Below, piece by piece: positions 51,601-61,000 of a DNA stretch of 64,000 nucleotides. A program made the translations under genes and the position numbers. Within the stretch, counting starts at the first letter, position 1. The number at the start of each line of letters is the position of its first letter. The notes under the pieces were generated by a model. The model had not been told where the DNA came from, ran no database searches, and worked only from the letters and a program-made list of their open reading frames with translations. The DNA is taken from assembly GCA_964036195.1 (NCBI GenBank), contig OZ038458.1, positions 20,039,832 through 20,103,831 of the forward strand, in the 5' to 3' direction. Source of the stretch: Sphaerolaimus hirsutus. Taxonomy: Eukaryota > Nematoda > Chromadorea > Monhysterida > Sphaerolaimidae.

Positions 51601-53597
51601 GTCAACAATACGAAGTTGACAAAATTGCACATCTAGAACAAAAACAATTTGGATCTATCTGGCAACAATTATGTCACATCCGTCAGACCCAACTAGATAT
51701 AATTCATGCAATTGTCACATTCAATCCCACACTTGGCTTGCGAGCATTGCTAGGACGTCAAAATCTCTATGCCGAATGGCATGGAGATATATTAATGTTC
51801 TGGGATTGTAAACCAGTCACAGCAGAAATTATTTATTTTCAACACGAATATAACAATACTTGTTATAAATTTCTGCCGGTCAAAGTCACAAATCACCCAC
51901 ATATTATGTTCGTGGCTCCTGGCACCAATGATCTGATCACACATTCACCAATAGATCATTGTCTCATGAAAGATCACAAATATTATCAATTAAATGATAA
52001 TTCATGGGCCAACGAAAATGGACCAACGAATTTGCACGTCACAAAACTCCCAATCGAATTAATTTGGGCTGGCTCGTGGAAACCATTCACACTAAATGTT
52101 TCCGGGTCACCTGGTGTAAGCATGACTGACATTGCATTCAGTATCATGGCTGCACATCATCACTTTCAAAATTTGCAAAGACTCGAACAACAAGTCACAC
52201 GTTCAGTCGATTATATTGCAACAAAGTCCAACGATCCTAAAGCAGTGCAAGCATATATTGCTGGCATTGGCCAAGGGGTTGGTGCATATTTTGAAGGTGT
52301 AGGAAAAGAATTGGGTCACATCATTCACGGTAGTGTCACAGGTGGTGCGTCTGCAGTAGACACGTTACTTACTGGGCTATTTCAAACAGCTGTGAACATT
52401 ATACTCATTATTATCACAATTGCTTGTATTGGGTATATTGGTTATGTTTACATGCAGTGGCGGCTCGTAACCGGCAGGGGTATGCTGCCAGACATCAAGG
52501 GCTTTTTCCGAAGAAAGGGCAGAAAGGACAGAAACCCAAACAAATGGGAGCCCCGCCCGTTCAACAAGGAAAAATCGGTAAGCGACGGCGACGTAACCGC
52601 CAGAAGAAGCCGACAAGCGGCTTCAACAAACCCGCTTTGTCAAATCAAACCGTCACACAATCGTCACAATCGTCAAGTTCGTCACAGTTACCTTCAAAGT
52701 TTGTCACACCCCTCAAACGAGTTTCTCCATTCAAACGGCTTTCAGGACGCACGGTACAGCCTAGATCGGATCCCCCGATCGGTTATAGTACCGAACGCGC
52801 CGAAGAAATCGAAATGGAGACGGGGGCGCGCCGGGTCACAAAACCTGCACCCTCCTGCGAGTCACAACCGCAGAGCTCGTCACCAAACGCCAGACTCACA
52901 GTCACCGAGCCTGTCACAACGGAAGTCACAATGGAAGACGCGATCCCTGACCGCGAGCCCTTGCAAAAGCGACTCAAGAGATTCGCTGGAGTCGCAGGGC
53001 TCCCAGGTGAGCAGAAATTGTCACACCAAACATTTTCCTTTATACCCCAAACTTTTCACAAATTCAATAACATCAATCAAAAACTGGTCAAATCAAAAGT
53101 TAAACGATTTAAAAAGATCTGTGACCTTCCTCAGACAAACACCTTCACAGTCCGACATAGAGCTCGGAGAGATGGAAGAAAGTCACGATCAAGAACTAGA
53201 TCCCCCACCGTACCATTTGACCAATTCAACTCAATCACTTCACAGTGTACGACCTCATTCACAACCTCCCATGTCCCCTTGCTATCAAGCCAACCGCTTG
53301 CAGCATCGGAACAATGGCAGCCCACCGAGCCGTCAAAGACGATCGTCGACGAGACCGACGCGCTCCGACAAGCCTTCGAGAGGCTCGCCGAGGAATCTGA
53401 GAAGCTCCCCAACTGGCCGGGAAGACCAGCGGGGGCCCCAGAAGACCAGGCGCCCGGACACAGGGAAGGCAGCCAGCCTGAGGAGGATGCCGTCGAACCC
53501 ATGGACGAGCATCATGAAGAGGGCCGGGAAAATGCCGGCGTCGAAGACGCCGACGATCTGCTACCACAGGAGTGATGAGAGTATCACAGGCGTTTGA
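48630..53597 (+). CDS. BEL integrase plus envelope-like open frame (1655 codons)
   Basis: It is in frame with the RT frame, six bases past its TAA. Integrase: HHCC zinc module (HFHELAGHSG about 208, CVTCRK about 245), catalytic Asp282, Asp344, Glu376, then a C-terminal DUF5641-like fold (RGQVVLITDDKQPRGMWQMG, about 567-620). From about residue 680: a hydrophobic segment (LMALSLLIQSKLANAL), a Cys-rich ectodomain with N-glycosylation sites, a glycine-rich juxtamembrane stretch (GIGQGVGAYFEGVG), one membrane anchor (about 1255-1277) and a long basic cytoplasmic tail with a PPPY motif (1525-1528). The glycine-rich stretch before the anchor recalls class III fusion proteins, but that is inference. 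Described only, no repair attempted. Confidence 0.9.
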   Translation: MLDISQYQAQPVTEELAKGDTHISRPLYAGAVTSQPVSQPDSQPANVLAQQVPVNLDPNLSQNVTPQNPFVESRQRHIPSNPFEIDIRRFSTLSKLLRTVVYLLRVKTYWLNRSMHKAAKRESEYLSKPITQADLNEAFRHVLRISQAEECASCISQAQLGKHHMLKWDAWNNLLYCVTRVSHKEHRNPSLFYYLPKTGWLTTLVVTHFHELAGHSGMLHTLADLREHCWLSSAKQVVAKILRKCVTCRKAEGGPFTLPDFHTLPVTRTQSQIKPFQHIGIDYMGPLVYSQNGTRHSQHILLLTCFSTRAIHLESTNSVSTADTIMALNRFISRRGMPDTIWSDNAPAFKNCVKMLPDVKWHFITANSPWQGGVYERMVGLVKRLLKKACGRRCLTWHEFLTVMLDVEFSVNTRPLSYLSNTDIGAAILRPIHFLWGTPPPCYMDEKRELELDSTTIEPMRKIPKEEWERMTDGSFNLTPSQIEKTYTLTPPRVNDVNCIDEIALNSVPEKDRDDITLLWNQIRHNREVLWYEWSRQYIDLLKDRAKNQRLKRGTINEAPKRGQVVLITDDKQPRGMWQMGRVHEIHVSSDGKIRAVTVLSSNGRRTRRSPSNLVPLEIDTEDGVEYKIDTEVKDDDKSQPSPDKGDDSQTDQSHQQSQSSQQDARRANPRRTCRYTGTYSFWGNVSHLMALSLLIQSKLANALTWTDQYHKTFNLCHKTRTGHAIQLTEKVTCHFPQVTAIEDIVVSIWMLRVQPQTTPIYRCFQQEHTIVTYMSLVGGKAMLPPEIIKNHRVTTYDCMIAYQNKTWKGEPLIKIGHALWSTHKSLHIDYCYFCHNLSNTVMNFHIEEGVVASLDGKKIVSEIQDLSHCNPQAGYCYDSDNGVSLWNATAFNKQCAFQEIGQFDAQYSQNHYIVEKLQAAFSVTWRSQQFPNNAECVPKDAKYIDQGSAFIQFLRYQLKKLKKPETKKAPLHFKLAPNLDVGVFHLLTARQQYEVDKIAHLEQKQFGSIWQQLCHIRQTQLDIIHAIVTFNPTLGLRALLGRQNLYAEWHGDILMFWDCKPVTAEIIYFQHEYNNTCYKFLPVKVTNHPHIMFVAPGTNDLITHSPIDHCLMKDHKYYQLNDNSWANENGPTNLHVTKLPIELIWAGSWKPFTLNVSGSPGVSMTDIAFSIMAAHHHFQNLQRLEQQVTRSVDYIATKSNDPKAVQAYIAGIGQGVGAYFEGVGKELGHIIHGSVTGGASAVDTLLTGLFQTAVNIILIIITIACIGYIGYVYMQWRLVTGRGMLPDIKGFFRRKGRKDRNPNKWEPRPFNKEKSVSDGDVTARRSRQAASTNPLCQIKPSHNRHNRQVRHSYLQSLSHPSNEFLHSNGFQDARYSLDRIPRSVIVPNAPKKSKWRRGRAGSQNLHPPASHNRRARHQTPDSQSPSLSQRKSQWKTRSLTASPCKSDSRDSLESQGSQVSRNCHTKHFPLYPKLFTNSITSIKNWSNQKLNDLKRSVTFLRQTPSQSDIELGEMEESHDQELDPPPYHLTNSTQSLHSVRPHSQPPMSPCYQANRLQHRNNGSPPSRQRRSSTRPTRSDKPSRGSPRNLRSSPTGREDQRGPQKTRRPDTGKAASLRRMPSNPWTSIMKRAGKMPASKTPTICYHRSDESITGV
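52424..53575 (+). CDS. Overlapping open frame within the envelope-tail region
   Basis: A second frame (shifted by two relative to the integrase-envelope frame) is open for 384 codons, and its stop lies only 22 bases before the other. The first ATG is at 52544 (343 codons). It encodes a Ser/Pro/Gln-rich protein with a strongly basic cluster (GKIGKRRRRNRQKK) near the start and an acidic C-terminus. No homologue recognised. It may be an accessory or regulatory protein made from a spliced RNA, or a chance open frame in a biased sequence. Confidence 0.5.
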   Translation: MYWVYWLCLHAVAARNRQGYAARHQGLFPKKGQKGQKPKQMGAPPVQQGKIGKRRRRNRQKKPTSGFNKPALSNQTVTQSSQSSSSSQLPSKFVTPLKRVSPFKRLSGRTVQPRSDPPIGYSTERAEEIEMETGARRVTKPAPSCESQPQSSSPNARLTVTEPVTTEVTMEDAIPDREPLQKRLKRFAGVAGLPGEQKLSHQTFSFIPQTFHKFNNINQKLVKSKVKRFKKICDLPQTNTFTVRHRARRDGRKSRSRTRSPTVPFDQFNSITSQCTTSFTTSHVPLLSSQPLAASEQWQPTEPSKTIVDETDALRQAFERLAEESEKLPNWPGRPAGAPEDQAPGHREGSQPEEDAVEPMDEHHEEGRENAGVEDADDLLPQE

Positions 53598-53680
53598 TTT
53601 TGATTTTGTTTCACATCAATTTGCCGAGATTGGCTGAGATAAAATTAAATTAAATTTAATTTTTATTCTAGTTTCGGGAG

Positions 53681-54780
53681 TGTGTAACATTATCGTAAAA
53701 TGTAAAAATCTTTAATATTTAAGTTGACGTTCTTAAGTTCGCTTTTATATTTAATTAATTCAACTTATTACGATTCCAATTTTATTCACATTCCTTTTCT
53801 TAACATCTTCACATTCACCATTTAATATCTCAAGCGATGTTGTTTACAACGTGCGCTTCACAACGCTCACATATTTAGATCTTAGTCATTGCTCACATTC
53901 CGCCACATTTCCTTGACAAGCAACACGCAAATACGCCGTCATGTTTATGTTAAGCGGCGGGCCCGCCCCAAGTGGGGGGCCGGGCCCGCGCGCCATTTCA
54001 AATGCTGTCTGGCTTGTCTCACATTTTCACTATCTTGCCAGTTTAGCTCGCTTTTCATCGGAGAAGCGAGCTGGCAAGGATTGAACTTTCACAATTGGAA
54101 ATGTTGGGTAAAATCGGAGATTAGAGCCGACCGATTGGCGCCAAACCAATCGCCATCGGTCTGGCCCTTAAAAGCCGATTTGACAGCTAAAATCGGCAGT
54201 GTTTGCAACCTCGTCAACTTCACACGAATCTCTTCCTAGGATCTAAATAAGCGCCGTAGTCACTTTATTAAGTCGCTTGTTTTTGGTGCTAAGTTTAACG
54301 CTTGGTGCTTTAAGTCACCTCAGTGCTTTATTTCACACCTGCGCTGTTTGAGGTGCTTTATTCACAACCGCGCCACTTAATTGTCGCCTTTTGTCGTAAT
54401 TAAGTGCCTTCTTTAAATTACCTTATTTCTCCGGTAATTAGAGCTTCTTTTACGTTTTATTTAAGTAATTAATTTAGTTGTAAATTAATTCCTTTGTTTA
54501 CGTATATTTTTATATATATTTTATTTACATTTATTTCTTTGTATTTAAATTGTCTAAATAAAAACGTTCGTCAAAACCTTTGGTAAACAATCTAAATTTG
54601 CTTCACACTAACTCACGTCAATTCACTTCAACTCAACTAATCACATTTGATAAAATAACGGAACGTCAACTAGAGACGACGCTTCACGTCAACTTACACT
54701 TGTTCACATTTGTCCTCTTCCTCGGTTAGGAATAGGAGCTGGTTCACAAGTCACTTCAACAAGTTCCGTATTATTTTACA
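53681..54780 (+). repeat. BEL 3' LTR
   Basis: It is 1100 bp and nearly identical to the 5' LTR, with TGTGTAAC and TTTTACA ends. The bases just before it (GTTTCGGGAG) are a weak polypurine tract. Confidence 0.95.
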
Positions 54781-55003
54781 TTTCCCACACAAGAAAATAA
54801 TGCAAACTCTTGTATGAAATTATCATTATGAAAAAGCATATTGACAATTTGAACATACAACTGGACTCTTTAGGTTTTTCTGATCATTTTAAGTGTTCAT
54901 TGGTAAAAATCGTCTGAGAAATGGTCGAGATATGGAGTTTTGAATTTGAACGCATTGACCTTCATGCGGTTATTTACATGGATGGGACGCGAAAGTTTGA
55001 AGT
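54781..55003. other. Unassigned 223-bp segment between the BEL 3' LTR and the right duplicate
   Basis: AT-rich sequence with no match noticed elsewhere in the window and no open frame of interest. It replaces the expected flank, because the sequence that follows the duplicated segment at its right copy (CCCGCACCG) is not found after the 3' LTR. Confidence 0.5.
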
Positions 55004-57790
55004 GGACTTGTGTAATTTATGCCTGATTGGAGTTAACCTGTTTGCCAATTAGCTTGTTTGACTTCTTGCTTTTTTTGTAAACTTTTCCAAACAGCGTCAA
55101 AAATCGAACAATTAAAAATGAAAAAACAAAGATGCAAACATTTGGAAAATGGCCAGGCCAAAATTAAGCACGACAACATCTAGATGCTTGGCCCTATTAA
55201 GAGTAAATGGTTAGAAAAATGGACTGTCCGAATGATTTAAGAATGAACAATTTATTACTCAGCAGTCCAGACAAATGTAACCTGATTAACCCAGTACACA
55301 ATACTGAAATTGATACCACATTTCCATTGTTCCATTTTCAATATTTATCTATTTTTCCAGTTTTATCGTAATTACCCTAGGTATTAATTTATTATGGGAT
55401 GACGTGGGGGCACTGCCGCAACTGCAAAGTGTGAAGATTTTATTACCGGACTAGTGATGGAAAAGCGCCATGGCGCTGGCGCCTGGCGCTAGCGCCAAAG
55501 CAAAAAGCGCCATGGCGCTTTTGGCGCTTGGCGCCTTTTTGCTGTGGCGCCATTGGCGCTTGGCGCTGGTATTTGGAAAAGCGCCATGGCGCTTTTGGCG
55601 CTTGGCGCTATGACGCCGTGGCGCCATTGGCGCTTGACGCTAGTGTTTTAAAAAGCACCAAAACAGCGCCAAGAAGTTCTAAAAGTTCATTATTATATCA
55701 TTCAAAAAGACCTTGTAAGTATAATTTATATAAGTATATGTGCTACTGTAAATATATTCCAGGATCAACATACCCTATTTTTGATTACTTTTGCAAACAA
55801 TGTCACTGTGATTGCATGTGTATTCAACACTTTTCCCATCTAATCATAATTTGGACTTTATCAGGGGGGGGTCCTTTTGTGACTATTCATCGGACTGGTA
55901 ACACTCTTCACATAGGTTTTAGCTATATCACTATACTGAGCTAGATCCTTGCAGTTTTGTTTAAGCAGGGTTAAATGACCCTGTAAAGTGTACACCTTTG
56001 TTGAGTGTCATGCTACAAATCAAAAGCTCAATCATAAAATTTTTATTTTTTATTCTGATTGACATGTTACATCACATTCGATTCTTGATATTTGACACTT
56101 GATTTTACAGGGTGTGGAATTACCATTTGAGGCCATTCTAATTGAACAATTGCAATCCAAAATTTGAAAATTTATAATTCAGTGTTCAAAAGTGACGAGC
56201 AAAACTCTAAACTGCAATATGCCAGTAAAAAATCTCAAGTATACAAAAAATTGAAAACTTCATTTGAAAATTTCAAACTATTTTTGGGAAAAAACAGATC
56301 TAAATGCGAAAAGTAATTTTAAAAAACACAAAAATCTAAGCACCTTTTTACAGATGGTTTGCTATAGTGAGCCCAAACTCCCAGCTGTAAAATATCATGA
56401 TAAAAAGAACAAAAGTGACTGGAGTAGTTGATTAAAATATTGTGATTCAAATGAATAAATAGCATTGCATTAGCATGACCGCATATATGAGCAGCAAAAA
56501 TTTTTTTGGCGCTGGCGCTATTGGCGCTTGGCGCTAACATCCTCTGGCGCCATTGGCGCTTGGCGCCGTTGTCTAGAAAAGCGCCATGGCGCTTTTGGCG
56601 CTTGGCGCTATTTTGCTGTGGCGCCATTGGCGCTTGGCGCTGGACTTTGAAAAGCGCCATGGCGCTTTTGGCGCTTGGCGCCAAAGTCCTGGCGCTTTTT
56701 CCATCACTATACAGGACTATTGACATTTTGCATGATAATTGACAAATTTGTATGACATTTTACATGACATTTGACACTTTGCAGTGTGCAGGACTGCACC
56801 ATGGTAGGTATTTTCAAAATTCAGCTGAAAAAACTTCACATTCAGCATAGAAAATTTAAGCTTACATGCACTGTTATATTTTTTGCAAGAAATACGTTAT
56901 TATTTACAAAGTTGTTAAAATAACGCCATTTTTGTAAAACGTCAACATAAACATAAATAGGTAGGTACCTTTTTAGAGTATTTGTAGTAAAACGTACAGT
57001 GTTTTTTAAATAGCTGTGAAAGCGTAAAAAAAAATCTACCTATACTCGGCGGACATCACACCTAGTATGAAAACGTACCATAATAACCCATCGGAATAAT
57101 GAACCAAAAATTTTACAGTTTTTTCAGCATACTTTTTTTGTTCTTACCATGGAATGATTAATCACGGAATTAATCACAGGATTTTATTCATGCAATTATG
57201 GTAGGTTTTCATACTAGGTGTGCTGTTCGCCGAGTATACCAATCTTGAAGCAGTGCATTGCCATTTCGTGTGCAGAGCATTTCCTGCATTTTTCGAAAAC
57301 ATGAACGTAAACATAAGTATAAATACCCCAAAATACCCGGTAATTTCATGTAAACGTTAATATTTACTCAACTCTATTATGCCATATTTTCACTGTTTCT
57401 CATATTCGATACATAACTTCTTTGCACAGGCTATTTCTGTACGCAGGCTATTATTTATTTACACAACAAGCACCGCTAGCCGATATTATTTAGTCTTGAT
57501 AAGGCGCGTCCAGTTCTAACGTGTTCTTCAGAATGAATCTGAAATATAAGCGGTGCGCATACAACGAAACGAATGAATGTTGTTTCGCACCGCCCGAACA
57601 GGAAACCAGAGTGACCAGTAGAAAACGCCACCGAATGACCATGTAAGTTGAAGTTTGCCACTTTTGTACCAATTGTAGACTATGGCAGGTGGTGTGATAT
57701 TTAGGTGCTGATATTTTTTCGGGCCATTTTTAAACCATTTTTCAACCTTTTTGGTAGATTTTAGAGAGCATTTTGAGATCTGGTGGCAGT
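55004..57790. repeat. Right copy of the 2.79-kb direct duplication
   Basis: Almost identical to 39702-42489, including the hAT element (55452-56709) and the TATACTCGGCGGAC MITE (57042-57238). Here the segment runs on into CCCGCACCGTGTCAAG, completing the introner-type terminus GGTGGCAGTCCCGCACC that the BEL 5' LTR interrupts in the left copy. Confidence 0.93.
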
Positions 57791-57930
57791 CCCGCACCGT
57801 GTCAAGTATCATGCCAAGCGTAAAATGTCATCAAAAGTTTCAATCGAAGTAGGTAAATATGACAAAACTTAATTACCGAACTTTGGACTTTTGCATGACC
57901 TTTGATACTTTACAAATTTTCCAAATACTC
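57783..57930. mobile_element. Truncated introner-family copy upstream of the NFAT gene
   Basis: It begins GTGGCAGTCCCGCACCGTGT after CTG and has CATGCCAAGCGTAAAATGTC words, with CATGACCTTTGATACTTTAC as the inverse arm. The right terminus is missing. A similar start without a visible partner is at about 61745. Confidence 0.5.
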
Positions 57931-58095
57931 AGCATGACACTAAGTCATTGCCATTGGTCAGCAACCGTAGATAAAACGTGGCCACTCGAAATGCGACTCG
58001 AAATGTCGCATTATCTATCCAGCTTCACAGACCCATCACATTTGGATACACATTCAAACCCGTTCAAACCGACAACTTACGCCCCCCCCTGACAG

Positions 58096-61000
58096 GCGCC
58101 CAGCGATGCCGTGCGGCCGGCCGCAGATGGTGGTCCGCTCGACGAGCACGCCCTCCAACGACGGGTCGGCGCCCTACAGCATAGGGCAGAGCAGCGGCGC
58201 CCGGCGCAGACGAAACGCGGCCAATGCTACGCAGTCCAGGTTGGAATGCCTTGAAATATCCGCTCGAAATACCCCCCACCCCCGGAAATTTCCCCCGTCT
58301 CGAAATACCCCCCGCCCGTCTGGAATTGATACATTCGGAAATATGGTCGAAATGTAAACAATAAGCGAGAACTGTGTCGGTTCGCACCGGAATAAACATG
58401 TCAACAACTCGGCGACAAAAACCAGTTCACACGTGCTAAGCGGCACCATGCATATCACGCACGCGCTGCGCTGCCATAAAGTGCCGAAAAGTGACAAATT
58501 CGAGACACTTTATCAACGCAGGCAGTCTATGCACGGACAACAGTCGGGACCCGACGCCGACAACATTCTAGACAACCGCGAGCGGCCGCCGCGGCAGGGC
58601 GCGCTGCAGTCGCGCTCAGACACGGGCTCGTCGGGCGGCAGGTCGTCGCCGCGCCCGATGTCGCACACGCAGTCGGACGATGCTCAGGGTGGGTTAGCTT
58701 CAGTAGAATGTATTGACGCCTCATAGAGATATGGGAATTGGGGGGGGGGGTCTAGCAGATTTAGCACTTCACCTTCCTTGTGCAGTAGAACTTCAATTTC
58801 AATCAATCAAGATTGAAATAAATTCCATCAACTACTACACTTGTCACTCGACCAGTTTCTTCATTGGTGACTGAAAAAGTCTTAAGTGGGGTTACGGTCG
58901 CAAAAATATGAAGTTGTAAATATGCCCGAGCGACCAATCAATAATAAAACGAAAATTAAAGACAATTTGTATACACTTTAAATGAAATAAATTTTTATAC
59001 ATCCAACGCTGCTCACCACCATCACTTCGAGACCCGACCTCAAACAACCCCCCCCCCCAGACTGGTCGTGCATGAGCGAGCACTCCGATGAGGACGACTT
59101 CGTGCCGCCCGATGACGCCGCCGCCGCCGCCCTGGACGACAACGAGTCCGAGCCGAGCCGCGCCGCCATGCCGCACTTGAAGATCATCAGGCAGCCCGAG
59201 CTGGAGCACAGGTGTCAGTCCCAGACCCTGTAAAAGACCCTGTAAAATGTCATGTGTCATGTAAAAGACCCGTTAAAGTGTCATGTGCATCCAAATCTTA
59301 TTGTATCGTATCCAAATATTATGTTTTTGTACCCGTCCTAACGTAAGATTTGGATACAAAAACATAAGATTTGGGTACTATAGAATTACATTTGGATACA
59401 CATGACACTTTACAAGGTCTTTTACAGTGTCTGGGACTGCCCCCAGAGCGCGCTACCTGTCCGAGGGCAGCAGGGGCGCCGTCAAGGACAGCACCGGCGC
59501 CGGGTACACCACTGTTAGGGTCGGTTTGAGGGGTGTAGGGGTTTTTTTTGTGGGAGTGCGGCAAAAACTAATATGTTGTTGTCCCGTTGTCATTGTCGTT
59601 ACAATGACAGAGACGGGGTTTCCTTCCGGGGCATCTTGTTCATTTACATTACTTTACATTGTGTAGGTGCAATCCGTGGCATCCGGGGCAATTTAGTCAT
59701 CACTTTCAACTTGAAAGTTTCAAGTCAAGTGAGATTTAGAATGGAAGGGTTCGTATGGAGCTTCAACTTATTTACCATTGACATCATGATTTTGACAAGA
59801 ATCATCAAATTGGTCAAATGATGGAACGTTCGAAAATTTGCATTCACTTGACAGTACCATTCTGAAACCTGTCACTTTACAGTACATTTCAAATCCGTCA
59901 CTTAACTGGGTGCAGGGCTAGCGTCTGAACGAGACTTATGTAAAACAATGCGTAATTGAAGGGTCATGTGATTTCAACTTTCCTATGAGATAGACCATAG
60001 TTAATTTGATATCGTGACACTTAGGTAATTTTCATTGTTTCTGTCAAGTGTGATGCTTTAAAAGATGTGTGTCCTTTCGTTGACTTGACACTCAGTTGAC
60101 ACGAATTTGCGACGTTAACAAGTGTGTGTGGACCCAATCTGACTAATTCCAACACAGACACTCGTCATTTCCGTTGTTTCTTTACGCCACATTGTAGCTA
60201 TGCCCATATAGACGCATATCGTGTTTAAAAAAAATTTCCAGACAAATTTGAGGAAGCGTAAAAAATGGCAAACCAATGTTTATTCAATCACGCGTTTTTG
60301 GGCAAACAAGAACATGCGTGGGGTCACACAAAAAAGCTCTGGCGCGTAGAATTCAATTAGGCAAGTGCCCGACGCATTTTCTCGGGTAACCCGGGGCAGT
60401 CCCGGGGCACTGTAAGTCAGTAAAATGACCTGGGAAATAACAACCATTTTTCAGGACAGTTTACAGGACTTTAGACACTTTGCATGACATTTTACATTTT
60501 ACAGGGTATTTTACAGTGTCTGGGAATGGTACCCGATTGGTGTGCCTATCCGAACGTGACATGCCACCCTAAAAAACGTGCTTAATCGGCAGTAGAAAGC
60601 TCAGATCACATAATCAGCATACCTAAAAAATATTTATTTACATTAACCGGGGTATGTATGTCAAAAAACCTTCACCCGGTTTCATTCTACACACGTTCAA
60701 AAATATTTGCGCGCCGACCAGACGTAGCTAGCTGTTATAGTCTACTGATGTCACATCTTACGATAAAATCTACCATATTCCATCTGAATAAACGAACAAA
60801 CTTTAAACAGATTTTTCATTACGTCACATTTTTCCACTATAATTTGGTACACAATTTTTCACATGACCTGATTCATGAAAATATGGTATCATTCATTGTA
60901 TAGCGTTCCGTTCAGTATAACTGCCTATTCAGTTTAAGCGAACGTCGCAACGTGGCATTCACGTGCATCGCATAAATTTCACAAGCGACATTTGCAAATA

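Larger units (their letters stand above)
42490..54780 (+). mobile_element. BEL/Pao LTR retrotransposon with envelope-like region (12.3 kb)
   Basis: Two 1100-bp LTRs (42490-43589, 53681-54780), each starting TGTGTAAC and ending TTTTACA, differ at only a few positions, so the insertion is recent. Between them, in one frame, lie Gag and protease, RT and RNase H, and integrase followed by an envelope-like protein with a membrane anchor. Single stop codons separate these three open frames. No target duplication: the five bases before the 5' LTR (GCAGT) differ from those after the 3' LTR (TTTCC). This points to rearrangement or an assembly join after insertion. Confidence 0.97.

Noticed and set aside
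58379..58726. Single long exon covering the ATG at 58433 as a separate NFAT start
   Set aside because: The acceptor at 58521 and phase agreement with both neighbours favour an internal exon 58522-58688. The upstream part is not protein-like.
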